DNA from: Fulvia fulva
Taxonomy: Eukaryota > Ascomycota > Dothideomycetes > Mycosphaerellales > Mycosphaerellaceae
NCBI RefSeq assembly: GCF_020509005.1
Contig: NC_063015.1
Span: 4,092,001-4,156,000 of the forward strand
Reading direction: 5' to 3'
DNA: 64,000 nt
Part shown: positions 35,139 through 48,406 of the stretch, in pieces
Layout of the letters: each line of letters begins with the position of its first letter
Position numbering within the stretch: the stretch's first letter is position 1
The notes under the pieces: model-generated
Seen by the model: only the letters and a program-made list of their open reading frames with translations
The model's database searches: none
What the model was told of the DNA's origin: nothing
Program-made: the position numbers and the translations under genes

Positions 35139-36250
35139 CGACAATCATTTCCTCTATATCGTCCTATATCCTACTACCCTATACGTCCTAGTCTACGCCT
35201 ATCGGCTATATACTAAAGGGGAGCCGGGCCTAGTTAGATTCCCTCGCCGTAGCTAGTAGAGCACGTGGCCTCCCGTACGCCCTAGGTTACGTATCCTTTA
35301 TATCGTTCTCGGCCCTAGGGCGCTTATGCCCGACCGCCGCTAGTTAGTTCCGGTATAGGCTAGCCTTACGGTCGCCGTAGAATCTTAGGGCGACGGTTCT
35401 ATTTGTAATTGCCTTGTTTTTCGCTAGTTTCCGCTATAGGCATTCCGTACTATACGATAGGTAGTGCCCCGGACAGTTCGCGTACCGTCTCGTAGTCGAT
35501 GTATAGTCCCTAGACATATAGTCTCCTATATAGTTCGAGCAGGCCTACTTGTTTATGTAGGTGTAGGTTTAGTGTCTATACTGTTAGCATTTGAAGCATT
35601 AGAGGACACGAAAGGATAAGGAGTGCTTTTCTACTGTCTTGAGGCTATATTACTAGACTAGGCCTTATTCTATCGCTAGATCCGCCGCTTTCGCGTCTTA
35701 TAGCTATACTATTAGCGCCGAGGCCTTCTTGCCTTCTAGCCATTTCCTATAGAGCCAAGTCGCCTTCTAGATTAGAGAGTTAAGAGTGACCGGGTTGTCC
35801 TCTTAGAGAGCGCGTAGGTGACCCTAGTTAGTTAGGTTAAACTCCTTAGGCATATCGTAGACTAGGATCGTGAATTGTTTCGTTAAGACCTTCGCTAATG
35901 CCGTAACCTTAGATACCTACTATAGCTATACCTCTAGGTGCCTCCTAGTAGTAGCAGAGCTATTATAGATCTATAGAGTGCCGTTAGACTATTAGTTCAC
36001 TACGACCACCCCTAGTTAGTTGATTCGTTAGGCGAGCTCCTTGTTCGATAGCTTCGTAACTTCGGCCTAGTCTTCCTTTACTATAATACGGATCGTAACT
36101 ATATCGTACGTTAGGCGGGGGCCTAGTATCGATGCCGCGACCGATGCCTAGCTATAGGGGTGTTAATTCCGGGTAGCCTTACTAATCGCCTAGGACGTCG
36201 TCCTTATTTCTTATTACCCTCGGTAATACGATAGTATAAGCGCCGTACGT
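35139..36250 (-). pseudogene. LINE C1 ORF1, CCHC protein
   Basis: Collinear with LINE C3 ORF1 (48407 onward). A knuckle CFKC-like motif lies near 35585-35600, with later cysteines changed to tyrosine by RIP. The start is inferred from C3, and many stops are present. Confidence 0.7.
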
Positions 36251-36528
36251 AGCTAAGTGATCATTACCTATAGAGACCGGTAAGGGAGCTAATTATTAGT
36301 TTCTATACTTTTTACGTCCTCTATAAGTTGCTACTAGTTGTCTTAGGGGGGCTTCGCCTATAGGGCCGTAGGCGCCGTTAGTACCGTAGCCTAGGCTACT
36401 ATTGCCTAGGAGTTGCCTAATGTAGCTAGGCACCTCCGCGGCGTTTAGAGCTAAAGAAATAGGGTGAAGAGAGCTTTAAGCTATCTAGATTAAATAAGGT
36501 AGAACTCCCTTAGTCCTAGGGGCAGTGG

Positions 36529-39500
36529 CCTACTTTTGTGACTGCTCAATTAGAGACCGACCTGAAGCAGTAGGAGCTTTAGTATAGAAGATTTATACAC
36601 TTTAGGAAGAATTTGCTCTAGAATCTTTATAAGGTAACAGACTTGAAAGAACCTATTCCTATCCCTAGGGATGGCTTTCACTAGTGCAGAGTATGCTTAA
36701 TAGCAAAGATGAAGAAGTACAAAGGCAAAGTTATAGAGAGAAGACCTGAAAGACTTGCCCTTATATCTATTGACATATGTGGCCTACTACTAATCTTAAG
36801 ACTAGGATTCAAATACTAGCTTAAGATTGTTAACAACTTCTCTAGGAAGAAGTGGACCTTTCCTCTTAGGAAAAGAGAAGATGCTCCAGTTGCTCTCTAG
36901 AACTAGAAGATCAAAGTAGAGAGGAAATCATTAGCGTAGCTAAAAGCAGTAAGACTTAACAATACAAAAGAACTTATTGCATTAGTGAAGCAGTGGGAGA
37001 AGGATTTAGGGATTGGGCTCGAGCCGACTAAGGCATATAACTCTCTACAGAATGGACCTGTTAAGAGGTCAATATAAACCTTAGAGGACTCTATAAGGGC
37101 AATGCTTAAAGAGGCTAAAATGCCGGTTGAATTTTGGCCTAAAGCACTAGAGGCCCAAACTTATATAAGGAACAAACTGCCAAATGGCCTAGATTACGAT
37201 ATGTTCAAGGTTTTACTAGATGAGGCTTTTGATAGTATCAAACCGACTATCAACTATTTGAAAGTTTAGGGATGCAAAGCTGTTGTCTATATAGACACAA
37301 GATCCCAACCCTAATAGGCAAGAAGTGACAAGCTAATAAATAGGGGTAAAGAAGCAGTGTTTATTAGGTATGTTGAAAATATAGCTAAAGCCTAGCTCTT
37401 TTAGGAACTAGATATAAGAGCTGTTAAACAACACACACATATAGACTTCTTTAAGGACTAGCCTAGAGGTGATATAGGTCTCAATGTTCTAATATTGAAT
37501 CTACTAAGTAGTGTACTAGCTAGGAAGACCTTAGGAAGGCCGAGGAAGAACGTATCCTTAGGACAATCTACCTACTATTCAGGCGTCTATTAGAGCCCCC
37601 CCGAAATAGATCAGCTAATTAAGAGCCCTAAAGTCGCTCAGCCGAGAAAGCTGTTTATATAACTTCTCTAACCTCCGGAGAACGTAGGGGAATTTCAGAA
37701 AATCGATCAGCTAATTAAGAGAAGCTCCCTAGATCCCTAGGAAATAGACGTTACTAGGTCATAAGTGACGGTCCCTAAATCATCCCTTAGAAAGAGAAAG
37801 GCTGACTATGATGTTGAGGGCTATGACATGAAATAGAAAGCCCTAAAATCTATAGTCCCTAAGCCCGAACTAACTACTAAAGTAGGAGAAGTAATGGACC
37901 TCTTAGAGAACCTTGCTGCTTTTCACTAAGCTTTCTTTATAGCTATGTAATCAGTAGACAGTTCAATACTATAGGATAGCGAATTCCTAGAAGAAGTTGA
38001 GGAAATGGCCTTTATAGCAACTGTAGAAGCTATTATATACAAGCAAGAGGTCCTAATTCCAAAATCCTATAAGGATGCTGTGAATAATAAGAAATGGGGA
38101 CATCTTTAGAAAGAAGCAATCCAAAAGGAACTAGATGCTCTACAGAGTAACAACACCTAGGAAAATTCTGTTCTACCAAAAGGAGCAAATCTAGTTATAT
38201 CAAGATAGGTCTTTGATATTAAGAGAAGCATTAGTGGAGCTATCGAAAAGTTCAAGGCTAGACTAGTTACAAGGGGCTTCTTATAGAAGTTTGGTGTTGA
38301 CTTTATAGAGACATTTACACCTACAGTAAGACAGGACACCCTTAGGGTGCTTATAGCTATTGTATATAAGAAGGATCTTCATCTTCACTAAGTAGATGTG
38401 AACAATGCATTCATAGAAAGCACCCTCTATGAAGACATCTTTATGTTACTACTACTAGGAGTTGAGCTTCTACTAAACATAGTGTTTAAAATCCTTAAAA
38501 GCTTATATAGACTTAAGTAAGTAGCTAGAGATTAGAATCAACTCTATGTGTCAAAGCTCAGAGAGATTGGATTCATACAGTCAGAAGTGGATCTATGCCT
38601 ACTTATCTATAAGAAGAGGGAGATCATAATCCTTATATATGTGGATGACATTCTAATTGCTACACCAAAGTTGACAGATGTTCTCTAGTTCAAAAGAGAG
38701 CTTAGCAAGATCTTCAAGATCAAAGATCTAGGTGAACCTAAAAAGATCCTTAGTATGAGAGTCACAAGGGATAGGAAGAGAGGAATCCTGAAACTTGACT
38801 AAGGACACTTTGTTAGGGACAGCCTAGCTAAGATAGGAATGAACTATAAGAAGGCAGCACCTACACACTCACCTATAGACAGCTATGAGGCCCTCAAACC
38901 TTCAAGCCATATAGATGAGAGGTGTGACAAGGCAGAGTACTAGAGTATCAATAGTACTTAGATGTAGCTAGTAACAATCACAAGGCCAGACATTGCTTTT
39001 GCCCTAGGAAGGATGAGCTCATTTGTGAGTGACCTATCCACCTACTATATAAAGGCTTTGAAGAAGATCACTAGGTACCTAAGATCATACCCTGATCTAG
39101 GACTTCAGTTCTCAAAGTCTAGAAAAGGACACCTTATTAGATACTGTGATTCTGATTGTATAATAGACAAAGCAGACAGAGTCTCAATCCTTAGGTATGT
39201 CTTCTTCCTCTATAGGGCACCAGTTTCTTAGATGAGCAAGAAGCAAAAGTCTGTAGCAACATCCACAATAGAGGCTGAATATATAGCTATAAATATATAT
39301 ACGAAGCAGTCCCAATTCCTAGCTTCACTACTAAGGGAAATGGATTGTCTAGAGTTAGTAGGAGACTGTTCCTATCAACTAAGAATCACTAGAAACTAGG
39401 AGACTGTATCAAATTTAAGACTAGTCTAATTAAGAGGTGACAATCAAGCTGCCCTTACCCTAGTAAAAGATGTACATGTTTATGACAAGTCGAAGCACAT

Positions 39501-39684
39501 TGACATTGCCTATAACGCTGTTAGGAAACTTTAGTGGAGGAGGCTTATTGCTATTAAGTACACCCTAACCTCTGAGATAGTTGTAGACGGGTTTACAAAA
39601 CTAAAGACTAGTCTACACTTCTAGAGGTTTGTAAGCTAGCTGAACCTGTTATAAAAAGGTCTAAGTACTATTAATAGGAAGTGA
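36529..39684 (+). pseudogene. pol: copia Pol (integrase-RT-RNase H), RIP stops
   Basis: One long frame with scattered TAG/TAA, ending at TGA 39682-39684. The GAG-pre-integrase end CRVCLIAKMKKYKGK lies near 36695. The integrase core follows, with a degraded active site (SIDICGP near 36770, and QNGP near 37045 as in other copia integrases). RT: DAVNNKKWG near 38075, KARLVTRGF near 38260, the QVDVNNAFI motif near 38390 and YVDDILI near 38640-38660. RNase H: the ADR...ILRY and SKKQKSVATSTIEAEY block near 39230-39280 and SKHIDI near 39490. The front of the gene is missing. Confidence 0.88.
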
Positions 39685-39719
39685 GTAGACTATAACCTCC
39701 TATACGAGATAAGTGGGAG

Positions 39720-39954
39720 TGTTAAGATGTAGTATCTTAAAGGGAGTCAACAATCAGGAAGTGATCTAGTAGCCTAAGGCATCCACGATGACTTAGCTTG
39801 TAGGGAGATACCTTCTCTCCCCTTTAGCTTAGATAGACATCTAACACAATCAACATATTAGTTCCTAATATATTGCTATATGCTCGTACTATTAGTTAGT
39901 TGAAGATTAATCTCTTACTCTACTCCGCTACTATCCACCCGTACCTATTTAATA
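39720..39954 (+). repeat. copia 3' LTR
   Basis: Starts TGTTAAGATG right after a purine-rich tract (AGATAAGTGGGAG) and ends CTATTTAATA, i.e. mutated ...TTAACA, giving short inverted ends TGTTAA/TTAACA. 235 bp. LINE C2 begins at the next base, so no target duplication can be tested. The solo LTR at 3352-3569 resembles its reverse complement at both ends. Confidence 0.75.
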
Positions 39955-40980
39955 ACCCCTATAGCTAGGTATCGGTCGCGGCATCGATACTAGGCCCCCG
40001 CCTAACGTACGATATAGTTACGATCCGTATTATAGTAAAGGAAGACTAGGCCGAAGTTACGAAGCTATCGAACAAGGAGCTCACCTAACAAATTAACTAA
40101 CTAGGGGTGGTCGTAGTGAACTAATAGTCTAACGGCACTCTATAGATCTATACTAGCTCTGCTACTACTAGGAGGCACCTAGAGGTATAGCTATAGTAGG
40201 CATCTAAGGTTACGGCATTAGCGAAGGTCTTAACGAAACAATTCACGATCCTAGTCTACGATATGCCTAAGGAGTTTAACCTAACTAACTAGGGTCACCT
40301 ACGCGCTCTCTAAGAGGACAACCCGGTCACTCTTAACTCTCTAATCTAGAAGGCGACTTGGCTCTATAGGAAATGGCTAGAAGGTAAGAAGGCCTCGGCG
40401 CTAATAGTATAGCTATAAGACGCGAAAGCGGCGGATCTAGCGATAGAATAAGGCCTAGTCTAGCAATATAGCCTCAAGACAGTAGAAAAGCACTCCTTAT
40501 CCTTTCGTGTCCTCCAATGCTTCAAATGCTAATAGTATAGACACTAAACCTATACGTGTATAAACAAGTAGGCCTACTCGAACTATATAGGAGACTATAT
40601 GTCTAGGGACTATATATTGGCTACGAGACGGTACGCAAACTATCCGGGGTACTACCTATCGTATAGCGCGGAATGCCTATAGCGGAAACTAGCGAAAAAC
40701 AAGGCAATCACAAACAGAACCGTCGCCCTAAGATTCTACGGCGACCGTAAGGCTAGCCTATACCGGAACTAACTAGCGGCGGTCGGGTATAAGCGCCCTA
40801 GGGCCGAGAACGATATAAAGGATACGTAACCTAGGGCGTACGGGAGGCCACGTGCTCTACTAGCTACGGCGAGGGAATCTAACTAGGCCCGGCTCCCCTT
40901 TAGTATATAGCCGATAGGCGTAGACTAGGACGTATAGGGTAGTAGGATATAGGACGATATAGAGGAAATGATTGTCGATG
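39955..40980 (+). pseudogene. LINE C2 ORF1 fragment
   Basis: Lacks the N-terminus. A CFKC knuckle lies near 40510, and the following knuckles have tyrosines at cysteine positions (RIP of TGC/TGT). It ends close to the ORF2 ATG at 40978. Confidence 0.7.
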
Positions 40981-43900
40981 CCGATAACTAGCCTCGACAC
41001 GCTTAGCATCCTCTAGTATAACGTTAACTATAGCAAGGATATAGTCTAGAACCATTTCCTATACGAGGCGGACCCGCGCGTCCACTACGTCCTTATAATC
41101 TAGGAGCTATAGATTAACCCGTACTATAAGAGACTAACGACCTATAAGTCACTAGGCTATACGACATACCTACGAGGCGACGGTAGACCCCGTACGTGCT
41201 TCTATGTTAGTAAGGACATACTAGAATCCGACTAGGAGGTAGTGTACTACGTAGACGAAGAAGGCGGGGGCGATATTACCTCCCTCTACGTAGGTAGCAC
41301 CTAGATATACAACCTATATATATAACCGCTAGCCTCGAGGTCTAGCCGCGACCTAGGGGTCTATAGACACCTAGACAGTGCGCTTAAGAGACAAGGGTGC
41401 CACATCGTAGTAGGAGACTTTAATATATACTACCCTTCCTAGGAAAGCCTTATATAGCCGTACCCTATAGCCGACGAAGTACTCGACTTAATGGCGAGTA
41501 ACGCAATTGCCCTTAATACCCCGAAGGACCTAGGCACCTAGAAGAGAGGGGGACTCTAAGGCACGATCGACCTCTCCTAGATCTTAGATAGCTACTACTA
41601 TACGGTAACCTACTATAGGATCGAATATAAACTCGAGGCGTCGTTAGACTATATGCTAGTCAGGACCTCTATTACGATATAGATATAACGTATACTAGCG
41701 GGAACCCCTAAGCTAAACTAGGGAAAGGCCTACTAGGCTAATATCTAGGCGTACCTCGATAACTCTAAGAGGCTAGTCCAGATCGCGTAGTAGCAATATA
41801 ATAGTAAAGACGAGATAGACGAAGCAGTCTAGGGGTTAATAGACGAAATAAGAGAAGCGACCTTACTTCACGTTCCGCTTGCCTAACTAACGATATAGTC
41901 TAAACTATACTGGACGCCGGAGTATACTACGGTAGTAAGAGAAGCAAGGAGAGCCCGCCGGGTGTGGACGAGCAGCTATAGCGAGGAGGCCTAGAACGTA
42001 TATAGGGAGGCATACTAATAGAAGAAAGCTATAATACGAAGGGAGAAAGCAGTCGGCTAGAGAGCTATAGTAGAAGAAATCGCCGGCAAGCTAGAGAGGA
42101 TGTAGAAGCTAGCGAAATGGGCCCGACAGGACCCTATATAGGGCCCCTCCTTCTCTATCCTAGCGCTACAATCGCCTAGTAGCCCGGTTAGCGACCCCGA
42201 GGCCAAGGCGCGTCTACTAGCTAGCAAGTTCTTCCCGCCCCTAGTCGAGGCTAATCTAAGCGACATAAATAGCTCTACTCCCCTAGCCCCTAGTATCGCG
42301 GTCTAATAGGAGGTGTCCGAGGGAGAAGTTGCCGCTATACTAAGGAAGTTACCGGCAAAGAAAGCCCCGGGGCCGGATAGGATCCTAAACGAGCTACTAA
42401 AGAAGTGTAGAGATTAACTAGCCCTAGTAGTTATAGCGATCTTTAACGCCTGCCTATAGACCGGGTACCACCCGATAGCTTTTAAATAATCGACGATAGT
42501 AGTCCTACGTAAGCCGTAGAAGGAAGACTATACGTAGGTAAAGTCGTACCGCCTAATTACGCTCCTTAACACTCTTAGGAAGGCGCTTAAGAAGCTAGTT
42601 ATAACGAGACTCTCCGAGGCGGTAGAGGAACACTCCCTACTCCCGGACACCTAGATAGGTACGCGCCTATAGCGATCGACGCTATCCGCGATAGAACTTA
42701 TTACCTCTTAGGTAAAGGCTATCTAGTATAAGAATAGGGACAAGGTGGCTTCCTTACTTAGCCTAGACATATCGGGAGCCTTCGACTACGTGTTATACCC
42801 GCGGCTACTCTATATCCTAAGGTCGAAAGGACTCCCTAAGTAGCTTATTAACTTCGTACGGTCCTACCTCTAAAACCGTAGTACGTCGATCCTAGTCGGC
42901 TAGTATAGAAGCCCATTTCAAGTAGTCTATACTAGAATCCCGTAAGGCTTAACGCTAGTACCTATTCTGTTCCTCTTCTTTATAGCGACGCTACTCCTAG
43001 CCCTAGAATCCCAGAACACCGCTACGAGCGGCTTCGTAGACGACATAAACATCCTAGCGTAGTCTTCCTCGACTAAGGAGAACTGTAGGCTACTAGAAGA
43101 GAAGCATAAGATCTACGAGGACTAGGCTAGGAGGCACGGGGCTCGGTTTACCCTAGAAAAGTACAATCTAATACACTTTACGCGCCGGCCACGGTTCTAC
43201 AATATATAAGCTTCTATCTAGATATAGGGGCACATAACTAACCCGGCAAATTAGCTTAGGATCCTCGGACTATAGGTGGACCCGGCGCTACGGTAGAGGA
43301 AGTACGTATAGGTAATATTACGGAAAGCTAAATAGAATATAGCATTATGCTAGAGGCTTACTACGTCTATATAGGGGGCGGACTTCCGGTAGTCACGACT
43401 TCTATATACGGCTATTGTACGGCCAGTCCTTACCTATAGCAGCCGAGTATAGTCCTTAGGCGAGAGGGCCTACCTATCGAAGGGACTCGTCGCGCCGCTA
43501 GCGAAGATCTAAAACCAATGCCTAAGGAAGGTCACCGGGGTATATAAGTCGACACTAACGAGGATACTTAAGCACGAGACCGCTATACCGCCGATCGACC
43601 TATATATCTAGGGACTACGGGCCTCCTACTTAGGCAAGTCGGCATAGTACCTAGTATAGAAGGTCATCGCTAGTGTAGTCGTAAGGGCCCGCGAATTAGT
43701 ACTAGCGTATAGGGGCATTCGACCCGGAAACGAGCCGAACTACCGGGTAAGGGACGAATAGCTAGCAATATAATAGGAAGGTAAGAAATCGTTTATAGAG
43801 CAACTATAGAAAGAGAGGTGGAACAACCAGGTTGTAGGGCATAGTAGACGCCCTTAGCTAGCGGGATAACCTAAGGAATAGTTAGCTACAAAATCCGCGG

Positions 43901-44310
43901 TTAAGCACCCCCCGAAGCTTATCTACTACCGCCTTACGAGGGTATAGAGTAGTATAGCAACCTAACTACGAAGCGAACACATCGGCCTCTAGGGGTACCT
44001 ATCATAGAGGAAGGTTCTAGGATACACGAATACTAGCTGCCCCTACGGCTATCGCTCCTAGAACGTACGGCACGCACTCCTCGTCTGTCCGAGGTGGTCG
44101 CTAGGAAGGGGGGAGTAGATAGCAAAGGCGAGGAACTAGACGATTAGGGCACTTCTTAACAACGCTAAGGACCTACGGCGCATTACGAACTAGATACTAG
44201 AGAAGGGCTAGCTAGAACAGTACCGCCTAGTAGGAACAGTATAGGAAGAGAGGACACGACGTAGCGCGACGAGACCGGCTAGGAGCGGGGGCTAACGGGG
44301 TAGTGACATA
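40978..44310 (+). pseudogene. LINE C2 ORF2, endonuclease-reverse transcriptase
   Basis: The frame from ATG 40978 can be read through TAG/TAA for over 1000 codons. Endonuclease: VVGDFNIYYP near 41408. RT: KKAPGPDRILNELL near 42358, SYRLITLLNTLRKALKK near 42543, LDISGAFDYV near 42762, IPQGLTLVPILFLFF near 42937 (glutamine now TAA) and FVDDINILA near 43034. Not functional. Confidence 0.85.
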
Positions 44311-44472
44311 GACTACGTACGTTTAGAGGGAAAGCTAAACTAGATAAGGAGTAGTCGGGGGCGGGAAGGGTTTTCACCTATTCGGGTTTCCCTTTGTACA
44401 TAACAATAGATATATACCTATATAGGCCGGATACGGTCCTAGAACAGGGGAATGACAAATCTATCTATCTAT

Positions 44473-47400
44473 TAATCATTTAGTATAATGTGAATAGAAG
44501 TAAAGACAAGGTCTAAAGGAGCTTTCTACAAGCCTTAGACCCGGAGGAACACTATATTATAGTAATATAGGAACTATAGATCAACCTATACTCTAGGATT
44601 CTATTAACTATACGAGACCCGAGATACTACGTAGTAATAAACAGAACCGAGGGAGTCCTACGAACTTGTATCTATGTTAGTAAGAAGGTACTAGTAGAGG
44701 ACTAGTAGGCCTAGCCGAGAACCGATAGGGATATTACTATAGTATAGCTTAAAACAACTCAAGGCTAGGTCCTAATCTATAGCGTATATAACCTACCTCT
44801 AGAGTCTAGAAGCAGTACATAACTATATACGCTAGGAAGGCTCCCGGAAGTAATAGACTAACAAAACCACAATATCGTAATAGGAGATTTCAACCTCTAC
44901 TACCTAAAGTAGGGATCGGACTTCACCCTAGTATACTACTTCTTAGTAGGGAGGCTTATTAGTTAGATAGAAACAGCCTAAATGGACTTGATTACGCCAA
45001 AGGGAACAGAAACTTAGGCTAGAAACAACAGTTCTAGCACGCTAGACCTATACTTTATGTCCTACGCCTTAACACGACGGGTAGAAAGCTATATAGTTAA
45101 TGACTAACTAGAGTCCTTATTAGACTACTATCTAATCTAAACCGACATCCAACTTATAGTTAAGGAGGAGAGGGAACCTAAGGGGAGGCTCTACTAGAAG
45201 TAGGCCGAGTAGACACTAGTATAGTAGCGGCTAGAAGGCGAACTAGAATAGCTAATAGAAGCTATATAAAGGGCAGCCCAGGCCTATATACCTAAGAAGA
45301 GATAGTCGCTATACTAGAAGCTATACTAGACACTAGAGTGTATAGCCAAAGTCAAGGAGGCAAGGAGAGCAAGAAGGAGATAGGAGCAACGACGTACCTA
45401 AGTAAACTAGGAAGCCTATAACAACGCGTATAAAGCAAAGAAGGCGTAGATTAGAAGAGACAAGACGTAGGAGTAGAGGTCAACTATAGGGATGATTATA
45501 GAACACCCGGAACAAATCTAGAGACTAGTAGAATAGGCTAGGAAACTAGACGAGGAACGAAACTCCCCGCCCTAGTTTCCCTTAATATAGGACTAAGACG
45601 GGGAAACGCAAACTACACCGATAGGGAAAGCAAAAGCATTCGTAGACCACTTCTTCGGGACTTAGGTAGAGGTAGACCTAAGCAACATCCTAGGAACATA
45701 TATTCCTCCGCTAAGGGAGGCTAACTAGTAAGTATCTACTATAGAGATCGGAAATATTATTAAGAAACTAAAGGGCAACAAAGCCCTAGGCCTAGACAAG
45801 ATCCCTAACTATTACCTAAAAGCTAGTAGTAGCCTTATTACTCTAGTGCTTACGCCAATCTTTACCTAGTATATAAAGTAGGGGTATTGCCTAAAGGCCT
45901 TTAGGCAATTACTAACTTACGTCCTAAGGAAACCCTAAAAGGAAGACTATACTAAGTTAAAGTTATATAGACCAACTACGTTACTAAACATACTAGGGAA
46001 GCTCCTAGAGAAGGTCGTAGCTATAAGGCTTACCGTAATAGTAGAAGAACATAACCTCCTCCCGGTAACGTAAATAGGGGGGAGATAAAAGAGATCTACC
46101 CTTATAGTAGTCGAACTGATTATAGAGCAAATCAGACACATCTAGTACTATAGTAATAATAAGGTAGCCTTACTACTTTTACTAGACATATTAGGGGCTT
46201 TTAATAACGTGTCCTACGTAAGGCTCCTATATATCCTTAGAATAAAAAGTATCCTAGCCTAGATAGTACACTTTATATAGTCATTCCTTAAGGACAGAAC
46301 AACCTAGATCCTCCTAGGGTCCTTTAAAGCCCCGTAGACCCTAATTACGAACACGGGGATCCTATAGGGCTCTATACTCTCCCCAATTCTGTTCCTCCTC
46401 TTTATAGCCGACCTGACCCTACTCCTAGAAATAGTAAACACCTTAGTATCGGGGTTCGTAGATAACATAAATATCCTAGCGTAGTCGGGGTCTATAGAGG
46501 AAAACTACGTACTCCTAGAGGAGAGACATAGACAATACGAAAAGTAGGTAAGAGAGTATAGGGCAAAATTCGTACTAGACAAGTACTAACTTATCTATTT
46601 TAGTAAGGTAAAGACAAAACATAACTTAGTAGTACTAGTAAAAATCCGGGGGTTCGAGACCTATCCTATAAGGGAACTTAGAGTCCTTAGGATATAGCTA
46701 GACCCGAAACTTAGCTAGGGACTATAAGTAAAGAAGGCGCAAGCGAGAGCGGATACTAATAGACAATCAATCGAGAGACTTACTACGTTAACCTAGGGGG
46801 CGACCTTCACAAAGGCCTAGACTATATACAAGGCTATTATCAAGCCCGTAATACTATATAGAGTAGCAATTTAGGTAGCGGAAAAACACATCCCGAAGAG
46901 AATTAAGGACCCCCTTAATAGAGCGTAGGTAGCCTACCTAAAGAGAGTACTAGGGGTATATAAGTCAACCCCTTATAGGACAAAAGAAATAGAATTAGGT
47001 ACAGCCCCTATTAGGGAGTACCTCTAGGGCATAAGGTGTTAATACGTAGAGAAGATATTAGTATACCTAGCCTAGGGAACTATCTAAGTAGCTACTTAAA
47101 GGATAAGAACCTAGTAGGAGAGGAGGAGAAGACCTAACCGGCTATATATAATCCTATAGAAGGAAGCAGACCTAAAAACATTATAGGAAATCCTAGCAGC
47201 CCTTAAATAGAGAGAAGCTCTAAGGGAGCAAGCTAATATAGGGGACAAAGGGAAAAAAAGCAAAGCTAAGTAGAAAGGATCGTAGGTCACCTATAGGAAA
47301 CGCGTTAGAACTAAAAACCGGTAAGGCTAGGAGCCCTACTAGCGGCTAGGACCTTCGGGAGGTATAACTACCTTATCTATAAAGACCTAAAGAGGGCGGA

Positions 47401-47796
47401 AGCAAGCATAGCTATCTAGATTCGCTCTAAGCACATTAGGCTAAGAGCATACTTATACTAAAGAAGAGTCCTAGGATACGATTCTAAACGTTACCGCTAT
47501 AGCTACCTATCCTAAAACCCGGAGTACATAGTACTAAACTGTACTAAGTAGGTAAAAGGGAGAAGCTAGTAGAGGGCGAAGGCAAGAGATAGGTAATACT
47601 AGGCTATTATCTAGGACAGACAAGATATAAGGAGAGTAACAAGATAGATCCTTAACGAGGACTACCTAGAGCAATTCTCCCTAGTAGTAGAAACAAGGGG
47701 TGGATAGAGAGGAGGGAGAGAGAGAGAAGAGCCGGGGAAACAGAAGGGAGAAAGGAAATCGAGAGGAGGACATTACTAGGGTTACGGGCAAGGTAG
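44473..47796 (+). pseudogene. LINE D ORF2, endonuclease-reverse transcriptase
   Basis: Collinear with LINE A ORF2 with numerous TAG/TAA. IVIGDFNLYYL (endonuclease) lies near 44876, the RT core near 45770-46470 (ALGLDKIPNYYLK, FVDNINILA with the second catalytic aspartate changed to asparagine near 46455), and the cysteine-rich tail near 47490 is partly lost. It ends at TAG 47794-47796. It keeps CAA where LINE A has the first stop, confirming that LINE A's stop is a RIP product. Confidence 0.85.
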
Positions 47797-47998
47797 TTAT
47801 AGGGTAACAACTATAATACTAGCGTACCCTAAAGGAAGGAGAACGAAAGGACAAGATAGGAAAGAACGAGGAGGGCAAAGACGAGGAGGTTTTTATCCGT
47901 TAATCGAATTTCCTACCTATACAAATAGACCTAAATAGCGAGAGACCTATATAGGCTATAGGGCACTAAAACAGGCGAATGAATAATCTATCTATCTA
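44473..47998 (+). mobile_element. LINE D, RIPped 5'-truncated relative of LINE A
   Basis: Starts at the equivalent of LINE A 13062 (IIQYNVN region) immediately after LINE C2's tail and ends with the LINE A-type terminal blocks and CTATCTATCTATA. Sequence identity to LINE A is high once CpA to TpA changes are allowed. ORF1 is missing. Confidence 0.9.
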
Positions 47999-48406
47999 TA
48001 TATACGTAAGTAATCGATCTCTACGCTAAAACACGACATATTCGAAAGCTCTTATCAAGGCCATTCTAACGATATATAAAGCAGGCCACTGCCCCTAGGA
48101 CTAAGGGAGTTCTACCTTATTTAATCTAGATAGCTTAAAGCTCTCTTCACCCTGTTTCTTTAGCTCTAAGCGCCGCGGAGGTGCCTAGCTACATTAGGCA
48201 ACTCCTAGGTAATAGTAGCCTAGGCTACGGTACTAACGGCGCCTACGGCCCTATAGGCGAAGCCCCCCTAAGACAACTAGTAGCAACTTATAGAGGACGT
48301 AAAAAGTATAGAAACTAACGATCAGCTCCCTTACCGGTCTCTATAGGTAGTAATTACTTAGCTACGCACGGCGCTTGTACTGTCGTATCACCGAGGGCGA
48401 CAAGAA

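Larger units (their letters stand above)
31650..36528 (-). mobile_element. LINE C1, Tad-like LINE, heavily RIPped
   Basis: A minus-strand copy of the LINE C family (C2 at 39955, C3 at 48014). Its 3' end is the tail near 31650-31660. Its 5' end, near 36528, starts GGCCACTGCCCC, a point also present at 48083 inside C3, so C1 lacks about 70 bp of C3's 5' leader. No clear target duplication was found; the right flank is directly copia sequence. Confidence 0.88.
36529..39954 (+). mobile_element. Ty1/copia element, 5'-truncated, with 3' LTR
   Basis: Begins inside pol, next to the LINE C1 5' end, and lacks the 5' LTR, gag and protease. It carries integrase, RT and RNase H and ends in a 235-bp 3' LTR. 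RIP is moderate: many CA and TG dinucleotides survive, unlike in LINE C or Gypsy-2. The RT follows the integrase, the defining copia order. Confidence 0.9.
39955..44472 (+). mobile_element. LINE C2, 5'-truncated, heavily RIPped
   Basis: Nearly identical in layout to C3 from ACCCCTATAGCTAGG onward (C3 position about 48462), so it lacks the 5' UTR and the ORF1 start. It ends in the LINE C terminal blocks and ATCTATCTATCTAT. LINE D sequence follows immediately. Confidence 0.9.

Noticed and set aside
39013..39231. Small stand-alone gene
   Set aside because: It is a stop-free piece of the copia RNase H region, in frame with the upstream RT.
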